Below are positions 35,618 through 43,205 of a stretch of 51,284 nucleotides of DNA, piece after piece. Numbering within the stretch: the first letter of the stretch is position 1; every line of letters begins with the position of its first letter. Position numbers and translations under genes: made by a program. The stretch is from positions 1-51,284 of the forward strand of contig JAPLMQ010000195.1 in NCBI GenBank assembly GCA_026386955.1, in the 5' to 3' direction. The notes below the pieces were generated by a model. It had not been told where the DNA came from. It did not search any database and worked only from the letters and a program-made list of their open reading frames with translations. Source of the stretch: Planctomycetota bacterium (GTDB taxonomy: Bacteria > Planctomycetota > Phycisphaerae > Phycisphaerales > Phycisphaeraceae).

Positions 35618-37789
35618 ATGCCCTTCGCCTTCGCCGTTGCCGTGACGCACTACGAACAGCGCCTTCACCCCCGCCTGCTTTGCGACGAGGGCGACCTCGA
35701 CCGCATCCGCCGGCAGGTGCGCGACGGCACCGGCCTGCGGCTCATGGAGTCGATGCGGCGGAAGATCGCCCCGGCAGTCGAGCAAGTGCTGGCGACGCGC
35801 GAGGTGTCGGACCTGCTGATGCACCACACGGTGAGCAAGATGGCCAGCCAGGCATCGGCGTTCCTCGTGGACATGGCGATGGTGGCGGCGCTCGACGGCG
35901 GCGGCCCGGCGCTCGAGGCGGCCAGGCGAGTGCTGGCCGCGCTGCCCGAGGCCGAGCGACGCGGACCCGACGACACCTACAACTCCGCCTATGCGCACCT
36001 GGGCGACTTTGCCCTCGCCTATGACCTGCTGCACCCGCACTTGTCGGCCGAGGAACGCCGCGGTTTCAACCAATGGCTCGCGAAGCGTTCCGTCCTGGAC
36101 GTGGTCGACACGCTTCATCGGGACCATTACCTCCGCGCCACCGGTTTCAACAAGACGATGGTGGGCCTGATCTCCGCGGTCACCGCGCTGCTGGCGATCG
36201 AGGGCGACGAAGGCGTGCCCGACCTCTCGGCCGCGAAGCGGCAACTTCTGGTGTGGTTCGAGGCGACGCTCTATGGGGTCGTGGGGCCGGAGGGGTACCC
36301 CGCCGAGGACGTCGGATACGGCACAGGCATGGTCTGCTACTTCTCGCGCAGCGTGGAGGCGGTCCGACGCGCCGGGATCTACGACGCCTACCGGGAGTGC
36401 CCTCGCTGGAATCGTTTCGGCCGGGCCCTGCTGCACTTCACCCAGCCTTGGGGCAAGGTCACCTCCAACACCGGCGACTATGGCGCCGACGTGGGGCCAA
36501 CGAGCCTGGTCCTGCCCCGCTTGGCGACCGAGACCCGCGACCCCGCGATGCTCTGGCTCCACGGGACCCTCTCCTATCCCTTGGCCGCCTCGGGCCCGCA
36601 CGACGGCAGCACGCGGCGCCTCCACTGGCCCGAGCTCATGGTCCGCGACGGCTTCCGCCTGCCGGTCGACGCCTACACCATGCTCGTGCTCGACGATCTG
36701 GCCGCCCCGGCGGTCCACCCCCATGAGGTCGGCGGGCCCACCGCCTTCATGGACGCCGACCGCGGCATCGTCTCGCTGCGCGATTCCTGGAGACCCGAAG
36801 CCACCTTCGTGGTCTTCGACGGCTCCCACCGCACGCCCCTCGCCCCCGGCCACGCCCACGACTCCGGCGGCCACTTCTCGCTCTCGGCCATGGGCGAATA
36901 CTTCGCCATCGACACCGGCCGCTACAACATCGAACAGGAGCACCACAACGTCGTGCTCGTCGACGGCAAGAGCGGCCACGTGGGCGACGGCCGCTGGATC
37001 AGCAGCGACTACCGCGCGCTGCTCACGGGCTTCCACCCCGGTCCCTTCGTCGATGCCGCCTCCGTCGACTCCTCGCAGATGTCCGACTGCTTCTGGGCGA
37101 AGCGCACCCTCGGCCTGGTCAAGGGCCCAGAGGTTCCCGGCTACGTGTTCACGGTCGACGACGTGAACAAGGACAACAACTTCCACGAGTTCTGGTGGGT
37201 GCTGAACGTGCACCCCGACAGCCGGATCAGGATCGAAGGCGAGCAAGCGACCGTGGAGGGGGCTTATCACGGCAACCTGCTGGACATCCACTTCGGGATG
37301 CTCGGGCCCACGGAGTACGCCAAGCCCTTCTCTCTCAAGCTCGAACAGCGCGTGCAGCTCGCGGGCTCGCCCAAGGAGTACGGCGGCGACCCCGCGGCGA
37401 CCGCCAAGGCGTACCGCGAGAAAATGGGCCTGCTCGAGTTCGGCCCGGTTTTCGAGCGGCCGCGGCTGGACGCGCGGGTCTTCGGCGCTTCGGGTCGGTT
37501 CATGTCGCTGCTGCTGCCGCGTCTCAAGGGCAAGCCGCCGGCCAAGGTCACGCGGTTGCCCAGCGGCCAGGGCGTGCTTGCGATGCGGGTGAACTTCGGC
37601 CACGTCGAGGACACGATCGTGTGGGCCTACGAACACCCGATGCTCGAGGCCGACGACGTCGTCGCCCGCGGCAACTGGTGCGTGGTGCGGCGAGACATGG
37701 CCACCCGGCGCGTGTTGCGGCACGCCCTGCACGGCGGCGACCGCCTCACGGTCGAGGGCGTGCGGCTGTGTCCGGAGCCCGGACAGTGA
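35618..37789 (+). CDS. Heparinase II/III family protein
   Basis: A 723-residue protein of the heparinase II/III/alginate-lyase type. The N-terminal ~380 residues form a helical (alpha/alpha) toroid; the C-terminal half is a beta-sandwich with HAHDSGGHFSLSAMGEYFAIDTGRYN, the conserved His/Asp/Gly block of the family. The family cleaves uronic-acid polysaccharides by beta-elimination. No signal peptide is seen after the start at 35618, so it may be intracellular; an upstream in-frame ATG at 35519 lies before a -10-like TAGAAT and was not chosen. It stands alone, 336 bases after the sigma module. Substrate unknown. Confidence 0.82.
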   Translation: MPFAFAVAVTHYEQRLHPRLLCDEGDLDRIRRQVRDGTGLRLMESMRRKIAPAVEQVLATREVSDLLMHHTVSKMASQASAFLVDMAMVAALDGGGPALEAARRVLAALPEAERRGPDDTYNSAYAHLGDFALAYDLLHPHLSAEERRGFNQWLAKRSVLDVVDTLHRDHYLRATGFNKTMVGLISAVTALLAIEGDEGVPDLSAAKRQLLVWFEATLYGVVGPEGYPAEDVGYGTGMVCYFSRSVEAVRRAGIYDAYRECPRWNRFGRALLHFTQPWGKVTSNTGDYGADVGPTSLVLPRLATETRDPAMLWLHGTLSYPLAASGPHDGSTRRLHWPELMVRDGFRLPVDAYTMLVLDDLAAPAVHPHEVGGPTAFMDADRGIVSLRDSWRPEATFVVFDGSHRTPLAPGHAHDSGGHFSLSAMGEYFAIDTGRYNIEQEHHNVVLVDGKSGHVGDGRWISSDYRALLTGFHPGPFVDAASVDSSQMSDCFWAKRTLGLVKGPEVPGYVFTVDDVNKDNNFHEFWWVLNVHPDSRIRIEGEQATVEGAYHGNLLDIHFGMLGPTEYAKPFSLKLEQRVQLAGSPKEYGGDPAATAKAYREKMGLLEFGPVFERPRLDARVFGASGRFMSLLLPRLKGKPPAKVTRLPSGQGVLAMRVNFGHVEDTIVWAYEHPMLEADDVVARGNWCVVRRDMATRRVLRHALHGGDRLTVEGVRLCPEPGQ

Positions 37790-38185
37790 AGCATGGCAAC
37801 AACAATTGATGAGAGTGGAGCGGCCGATCCGCGACTGTCATTGCTTCCGGTCTGGTTTGCAGGACGGAACCTAACCACCTTCGAATCGAGCGCTGCTGTC
37901 GATTGAGACTTAGAACTTCCAGCACAATCACCATGACAACCTAGAGTCATCCAGACACAAAAATCTGGCCTTGGCCAAGCCCGTGTTGTATGAACGACTG
38001 TCGAAGGTCGTCGAGTTCTTGCTGAAATAGTCCAAATGCTGGCGTCGGTGGCACGATTGGCAACGGGCAAACAGCCGTTACAGAGCCAAATGAATGGCGG
38101 AAAATGCGGCCATCGTGGAGCAAAGCCTGAGATTCAGGCCCCCTTGACTGAATGCCACGAGAGCGTTGCGCCTTTGCAACTCCGG
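37790..38185. other. Intergenic region at the left edge of the island, no gene seen
   Basis: About 400 bases with lower GC than the flanking genes. It holds a small hairpin CCAGA (37951-37955) / TCTGG (37964-37968) next to a TGGCC/GGCCA palindrome. No conserved reading frame, no tRNA, and no copy of the tRNA 3' end was found by eye. Confidence 0.4.
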
Positions 38186-39219
38186 CTAGGTCTGGTCGCC
38201 GCGCGTCGCCGGCTTGCGGAATTCGTGGAACACGGGGTCCGTCGGGTCGGGGAAGACCCGGGTGTGGAGCGCACGGCAGCGGCCGGTGGCCTCGTCGGTC
38301 GCGACGATCTCCCACGTGCCGTCGCGCTTGCGGGGCGAGAGGCGCACGGGCCCGGGGATCGGCTCGCTGACGAGCGTCTCGAGCCCGGGGAAGCGGACGG
38401 TGACGCCGGGGTGGATGACGGCGGCGACGCGGACCTCGGGCTTGGCGCGGGCGGCCGAGATCTCCGTGGCGGAGCGGAGCTTGGCGGCGATGCGCTCGGC
38501 GATGGCCTCTCGATGATGTGGCAGCGGTGGGTGAGGCGGTCGAGCGTTGCCCCGGTGAGCCGTTCGCTGCCCAGCACCTCCACCCACCGCTCGAAGGGCA
38601 GGTTGGTGGTGATGATCAGGCTGGTCCGCTCGTAGGCCGTGCTGATCACGTCGAAGAGCAGTTCCGCCCCCAGCTTGCTGGCCGGCACGTAACCCAGTTC
38701 GTCCAGGATCAGCAGGTCCAGCTTGGCCAGTTGCTGTTTCATCCGTCCCAGGACCCGTTCCTCCCGGGCCTCCATCAGTTGCGTGATAAGTTCGGTCACC
38801 CGCCAGAAGCGGACCTTCTTGCCCCGCCCGCAGGCCTCGATCCCCAATGCCGTGGAAAGATGCGTTTTGCCCGTACCCGGGTTGCCTACCAGCAGGACGT
38901 TCTCGCGGCTGTCGATGTAGGCGCACCGCATCAGCTCCATCACCAGCGGCCGGTTGATCGACGCCTGGGTGGTGAAGTCAAAGCCCTCCAGTGTCTTGGG
39001 GCTGGGGAACCGGGCGGCCTTGAGCCGGCGCTCGGCCGCCCGCCGTTCCCGGTCCAGGAGTTCGAGTTCGGACAGTTGCAGCAGGAACCCCAGGTGATCC
39101 ACGTTCTCGGCCGCGCAGCGGGCCGCCACCTTCTCGCACTCGCTGTGCATGGTGGGCATCTTGAGCGTCTTGAGGTGGTGCTTGAGCAGCACCGTGCTCT
39201 TGGTCTCGATCTTGGTCAT
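38134..39219 (-). pseudogene. istB: IS21-family helper ATPase IstB, truncated at its C-terminus
   Basis: IstB is the AAA+ ATPase that loads the IstA transposase. The N-terminal ~237 residues are intact: VLLVGNPGTGKTHL (Walker A), LDLLILDELGYVP (Walker B), and TTNLPFERW...LTHRCHIIE. Directly after HIIE (about 38509) the protein sequence turns into Ser/Pro/Arg-rich out-of-frame translation that runs to 38134. The DNA there is coding in a different frame, for the FapA-like fragment. So the last few IstB residues and the terminal repeat are lost. ATG 39219 overlaps the istA stop (ATGA), as in intact IS21 elements. Confidence 0.78.
38186..38509 (-). pseudogene. 3' fragment of a FapA/DUF342-like gene
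   Basis: A minus-strand frame ending with a stop at 38186 reads a well-formed C-terminal segment beginning EAIAERIAAKLRS and containing VAAVIHPGVTVRFPG and GPVRLSPRKRDGTWEI. This beta-repeat pattern resembles the C-terminal part of FapA (DUF342). The upstream end is at the junction with the truncated istB near 38509, and nothing before it belongs to this gene. It is about 107 codons long and has no own start. The remaining gene is not elsewhere in the window. Family assignment is by pattern only. Confidence 0.5.
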
Positions 39220-40718
39220 GCCGCACCTCCGGCCAGCAGGCAGCGGTAGGCCCGCAGATCCGGCGTCTGGACCTGGACGCTCTTGAGATGTGGCCGGCCG
39301 TCCAGGCAGAACAATCCCACCGGCTTCTCCTGCCGCTGCTGGAGGATCAGGCGGATCGCGTCCACCGACAGCGTGTGGATCGCCAGCGCCTGTTCCACCG
39401 CGTCGGCCACCTGACGCACGCTCGATCCCTCCAGCAGCCGCAGCACCTTGATGAACTGGCGGGTGCCCAGCCCCGCCAGTTCGTTCTCCAGCCGGCGCCG
39501 CAAGACCCCGAAGCACTCGGGCAAGAGCCAGTTCTCCAGCGGGCGGGCAAAGTCCAGCGCCCCGGGCTTGCGTTCCAGCAGGGCCAGGTAATGCAGCGGA
39601 TCAAACTCGACCTGCGCCTTACCCCAGTGCCGGCTGTGGGTGGCGACAACCTGGTCGGCAAAGAGGATGCGAACCTGCTCGATGGTTCCCACCACGGTCA
39701 GATCGTGATAGGCATAGGCGGTGGGCACCGAGTAGTCGTTGCCGTGGAAGCGGACCAGCGAGAGTGAATTGGCGACCGCGGTGCGCACCCGGCGGGCCTC
39801 GAACGATCCCGCCGGCAGGGGGAGAAAGGCCGATTGCTCCTGGGCCAGCAACTGGGCCTTGGTCTCCGCCTGGCCCCTCACGATCCGCTGCTGATCCTGC
39901 CGGCAGGCCTCTTCCAACTGTTGGTTGAGCGTCTCGAAGTTGTCCACCCGGGGTAGGGGCACCAGGAAGTTCCGCCGGGCAAAACCGATCAGGTTCTCCA
40001 CGTGCCCCTTCTCGTTGGCCCGCCGCACCAGGCAGAAGTGATGCACGAAGAGGTAGTGGCTCTGCAGCCGCAGGAACTCCGTAGTCAGTTCCCGCTCTCG
40101 TGGACCCATTATCCGCTTGACGGCGATGCGGCTGTTGTCGTAGCTGATCCGCCGGGGCACGCCTGCAAAGAACGCGAAGGCCAGGCGGTGGCCTTCCAGA
40201 AACGCCTCGGTGCATTCCCGGGGAAACGCACAGCAGAAGAAGGCGTCGGAATAGGGCAGGCTCATCACCAGGAAGGCAACGGTGGTCTGGACGCCCTTGA
40301 GAATGATGTCGCCCTCGCCGAAGTCCACCTGGGCCTCTCCCGGCGGATGGCTCAAGGGGACGAAGACCTCGGCCTGATGGCGATGCCAGGCCCGCACCGC
40401 GTCCTTGACGATGGTCAGGCCGCCTTCGTAGCCGTTCTCCTTCCCCAGCCGATCGAAGATCCGCTGGGCCGTGTGTCGTTGCTTGCGGGGCATCGAGCGG
40501 TCATCCCGAAGGATCTGCTCGATGATCGGCTGGAACGCTTCGAGCATCCGCTTCTTGCGCGGCTGCTGCATCCGGTAGCCCGGGGGCTCCGAATGCTCCA
40601 GGATCTTCCGCAGCGTGTCCCAGTGCAGGCCGAACTCCCTGCACACCGAACGCTTGCTCTTGCCCTCAACCAAAACCCGATGGCGGATCTCGTTCCAGTC
40701 TTCCATGTCCGTATACAC
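39216..40718 (-). CDS. istA: IS21-family transposase IstA
   Basis: A complete 500-residue DDE transposase. An N-terminal helix-turn-helix region (SKRSVCREFGLHWDTLRKIL) precedes the catalytic core with Asp in VDFGEGD, Asp in SYDNSRIA and Glu in EKGHVEN. A Mu-type beta-barrel-like C-terminal region follows. The GTG at 40718 has AGGAGA about five bases upstream; an internal ATG at 40706 is an alternative. It overlaps istB by four bases. The reading frame is intact, so IstA may still be made, but the element lacks a complete IstB and one end. Confidence 0.9.
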   Translation of the reverse strand: MYTDMEDWNEIRHRVLVEGKSKRSVCREFGLHWDTLRKILEHSEPPGYRMQQPRKKRMLEAFQPIIEQILRDDRSMPRKQRHTAQRIFDRLGKENGYEGGLTIVKDAVRAWHRHQAEVFVPLSHPPGEAQVDFGEGDIILKGVQTTVAFLVMSLPYSDAFFCCAFPRECTEAFLEGHRLAFAFFAGVPRRISYDNSRIAVKRIMGPRERELTTEFLRLQSHYLFVHHFCLVRRANEKGHVENLIGFARRNFLVPLPRVDNFETLNQQLEEACRQDQQRIVRGQAETKAQLLAQEQSAFLPLPAGSFEARRVRTAVANSLSLVRFHGNDYSVPTAYAYHDLTVVGTIEQVRILFADQVVATHSRHWGKAQVEFDPLHYLALLERKPGALDFARPLENWLLPECFGVLRRRLENELAGLGTRQFIKVLRLLEGSSVRQVADAVEQALAIHTLSVDAIRLILQQRQEKPVGLFCLDGRPHLKSVQVQTPDLRAYRCLLAGGAA

Positions 40719-40843
40719 CCGTTCTCCTCATGAAACGCCGATCAGGGTAGCGGCCTGCGGCCGCCAACCCACCGGGGGTCATGAGGCAAAGTCATGGGTG
40801 CTACGTTCTTCTCAACCGACCGTCGGCTTCCCGCCGCCCGCTC

Positions 40844-40865
40844 CGTTTTTCAACCGCCGTTCACA
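40844..40865 (-). repeat. IS21 terminal repeat (istA side)
   Basis: The minus strand from 40865 reads TGTGAACGGCGGTTGAAAAA. A related internal copy is at 40804-40822 (CGTTcTTCTCAACCG on the plus strand). The flanking sequence becomes AT-richer immediately outside 40865 and is coding for a different protein. Confidence 0.55.
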
Positions 40866-41694
40866 AAATGAGCTTCGCTTGAGTTGCAGGGACGTATCGA
40901 ACACCGGGTTTCTAGAACGAACGGTCTTGTTGACGGAGAATCTAACCGATGGCGAGTGCCTGCTGTTTCTCGGCCGCTTGGCCATGCGTAGAATTTTAGG
41001 CCTAAGTGTGGCATATCTTCAGTACGAAGGCGCCCCTGGCGGCGGAAGTACGACGTCTGGATTATATAGTAAATATCAATTATAAAAATCTCGGCTTTGT
41101 TTGTGTCTTGTAGATAGTGATAAATCATGCCCACTTGGCGCAATTGGCGGCACGGCGAAAAAGGTGATCGAGGCAAACAACCCAAACTGGCCCTTTGTTC
41201 ATTTGATAACACTCGATGCTCACGAACTTGAGAATATGTTATCTACTGATTTATTGTCCGCGGCATTTAATGGCGATGCTACTCGCACCAGAAAACTGGA
41301 AAAGCTTCGGGTCTTCGAGCAATTGAACTGCAAGGACCTGAGAACCTTTATGGATCTTAAGGAAGGAATTACCTACGGGGAAGTCTTGGATATAGTACGG
41401 TCGTCCCCTGAATACATTTTCCAATCGCCGATACGCGAGAACCAAAATTTGGCTGCATTAGGTGTTGGCACCAACTGCCTTCGGCTTGCTGAATGTCAAG
41501 AGCCTGAAGCCTGCAAATGCCCTCTGCTCGAACCTCTCGGCGAAAACATCCTGCGTGATGTTGTGAAGGTTGCGTCCAACACTTGGCCAGGATCAGATCT
41601 TGATGCAATTGCGGAGGGCGCAAGATCAACATGGGTAGTGATATCGACAATGCTGGTGTCGTGGGGACTAGGCTCGGCCCCACTCCGTGTGTGA
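40866..41694 (+). pseudogene. TOPRIM-type gene fragment with an internal TAA (defence-like)
   Basis: One frame codes continuously from the IS edge at 40866 to 41694, broken only by TAA at 41083-41085. Before it: FLERTVLLTENLTDGECLLF, with Glu in LLTEN as TOPRIM acidic residue, then EGAPGGGSTT. After it: RLCLCLVDSDKSCPLG, with the DxD motif at 41113-41121, and ITLDAHELENML, like the ELEN motif of TOPRIM domains of OLD/DUF4435-related proteins. The 5' end is cut by the IS. The DNA is clearly AT-richer than its surroundings and codon use is unlike its neighbours. A TTG at 41101 could start a shorter protein, but it would lack the first TOPRIM motif. Confidence 0.6.
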
Positions 41695-42873
41695 GCTCAA
41701 AGTCGAATTGACTGCGGGAGATCCCGCGAACTCCACATCCATCCCCATCGCATCCGGCACGAGCGCCGCGTAGTGACGACGGCAAATCTCCGGTGAGTTC
41801 CCCATCAACGTCGCGATCTTGAAGAGGCTGACGCCCGCCTGGGCGAGCTGGCTGCCGAACGTGTGACGGAAGTCCAGACTCCCCCACACCAGCCCGGCCT
41901 CCGTATTGGCGGCCCGAAGATCCTGCGAGAAGTTGTCAGGGTCCCACCGATTCCCGTCGGGGGAGGGGAACAACCAGTCCCCGGGAGCCGGGCGAGGGGT
42001 GTAGCGGTCTAGGTGTTGAAGCAAGGCAGAGCTGATGGGAACCCCCCGGTTTACTTTCGTCTTCGGCTGCCACGATTCCCCGTCGACGGTCTTCGCACGA
42101 ACGCGGAGCATACCGCGCCCCCCCGCTCGCCTGTCAAGGTCGTCCACGGTCAGCCATAGCAGCTCCTCCCGCCGCAGGCCGGCGTAGATCAGGGTGGCGA
42201 CCATTGTTTGCAGGGCAGGCTTGAAGCGCAGGGCCTGGAGCTGCTCGTCGATCTGGGCGATCGTCAGGAATCGAATCTCGGGCGCATGCTCGCGGTAGCG
42301 TTCGACCTGGGCGGCGGGGTTCTTGTCCCCCGGGAGTTTGACGCCCCGCTGCGTCGTCGACCAGTTAAAGAGACGGCAGAGGATTTCCCGGTAGCGGTTC
42401 GCGGTCTTGGGCGCTAACCCCCTGCTCTGCACCTGGCCGGCGATGAAGGCTGATACCTGGGCGGTGGTGATCTGCTCAAGGCAGTTCGCCTCGATGACCT
42501 GGGCCCGCCGGCGGCGGTCCTGCACCGCCCCCGGAAGGAGCGGGCGCTTGCGGGTGGTCGCCTTGCGGCTGTTGATCTTCAACGCCTCGCAGACCGGCCC
42601 AAAGGCGTCTCGCAGGTAGTAGCCGTCGGTTTGGGCGCTCTTGGCGGTCTTGGTCGCCCGGATGTGTGCCACGTAGGCGGCGAGGGCGTCGGGGATCGGC
42701 GTGCGGGTCGGCAGGCCCAAGGCGTCGTCGCCTCTCACCTGGGCGGATTCAAGCTGTCTCAACTTCTCCTTGGCGACCTGGAGCGAGTCGGTTTGCAGGC
42801 TGATGCGGGTCTGGCGACCCCCGACATAGACCTGGGCATAAAAGATCGGACCGCGTTTCCTGAGACTGGCCAT
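41668..42873 (-). CDS. Tyrosine recombinase / phage-type integrase
   Basis: A 401-residue site-specific recombinase. The N-terminal arm-type region (RKRGPIFYAQVYVGG) and a core-binding SAM-like domain (residues about 60-190) precede the catalytic domain. Catalytic Arg is in YAGLRREEL, the second box reads SLDFRHTFGSQL, and the nucleophile Tyr is in RRHYAAL. The first position of the usual HxxR box is Leu here rather than His. GGAGG lies seven bases before the ATG. It is encoded beside the 3' end of an initiator tRNA gene and transcribed away from it, as in islands integrated at tRNA genes. Its 3' end overlaps the TOPRIM fragment by 27 bases, convergently. Confidence 0.88.
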   Translation of the reverse strand: MASLRKRGPIFYAQVYVGGRQTRISLQTDSLQVAKEKLRQLESAQVRGDDALGLPTRTPIPDALAAYVAHIRATKTAKSAQTDGYYLRDAFGPVCEALKINSRKATTRKRPLLPGAVQDRRRRAQVIEANCLEQITTAQVSAFIAGQVQSRGLAPKTANRYREILCRLFNWSTTQRGVKLPGDKNPAAQVERYREHAPEIRFLTIAQIDEQLQALRFKPALQTMVATLIYAGLRREELLWLTVDDLDRRAGGRGMLRVRAKTVDGESWQPKTKVNRGVPISSALLQHLDRYTPRPAPGDWLFPSPDGNRWDPDNFSQDLRAANTEAGLVWGSLDFRHTFGSQLAQAGVSLFKIATLMGNSPEICRRHYAALVPDAMGMDVEFAGSPAVNSTLSSHTEWGRA

Positions 42874-42981
42874 CGAAGAACCTCCGAACTGAGCTGATGT
42901 GCTCCTCGGCGAGTCTTCCTTGCGGGCCTGGGCGATCTGTCGGGGTACAGAACGGGGGACAGTTCGCTGATTTTGGCCAAC

Positions 42982-43014
42982 AAAAAAGGGACTCGCATTG
43001 CTGCAAGTCCCTTT
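42982..43014 (-). terminator. Rho-independent terminator of the tRNA gene
   Basis: AAAGGGACT (42985-42993) pairs with AGTCCCTTT (43006-43014) around a 12-base loop. On the minus strand the stem is followed by a run of six T (42987-42982 as complement). It lies 12 bases after the tRNA, between tRNA and integrase. Confidence 0.7.
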
Positions 43015-43025
43015 GGCGAAATAAG

Positions 43026-43099
<74 letters not shown>

Positions 43100-43110
43100 A
43101 TCGTGTGAGA

Positions 43111-43139
43111 AGGATATCGGGAATTGAGCCGGAGGTCAA
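43111..43139 (-). promoter_or_regulatory. Promoter of the initiator tRNA gene
   Basis: On the minus strand TTGACC (43139-43134) and TATCCT (43116-43111) are spaced by 17 bases. Transcription would start about five to seven bases before the tRNA 5' end at 43099, fitting a short leader. Confidence 0.6.
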
Positions 43140-43205
43140 ACCGTGCGGCTCGACGTCGCGCAAAAAGTGATTGGGCGCATCACTTCGCCTCGCATCACTC
43201 GCCGC

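Larger units (their letters stand above)
38510..40865 (-). mobile_element. Partial IS21-family insertion sequence
   Basis: The element contains istA and most of istB. The intact terminus is at 40865: on the minus strand it begins TGTGAACGGCGGTTGAAAAA, the TGTGAAC...TTGAAAA pattern typical of IS21-family ends. Internal copies of CGTTNTT(CT)CAACCG occur at 40804-40822 and 40844-40859, like the multiple terminal repeats of this family. The other terminus, expected just past istB near 38450-38500, is missing. The element borders the FapA-like fragment on one side and the TOPRIM-type fragment on the other. Confidence 0.75.

Noticed and set aside
37790-38185. Second attachment site matching the tRNA 3' end
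   Set aside because: No copy of the T-arm or acceptor sequence was found by eye in this stretch.
38036-38635. Plus-strand frame over the istB/FapA junction
   Set aside because: No family motif; the minus strand carries IstB and FapA-like sequence.
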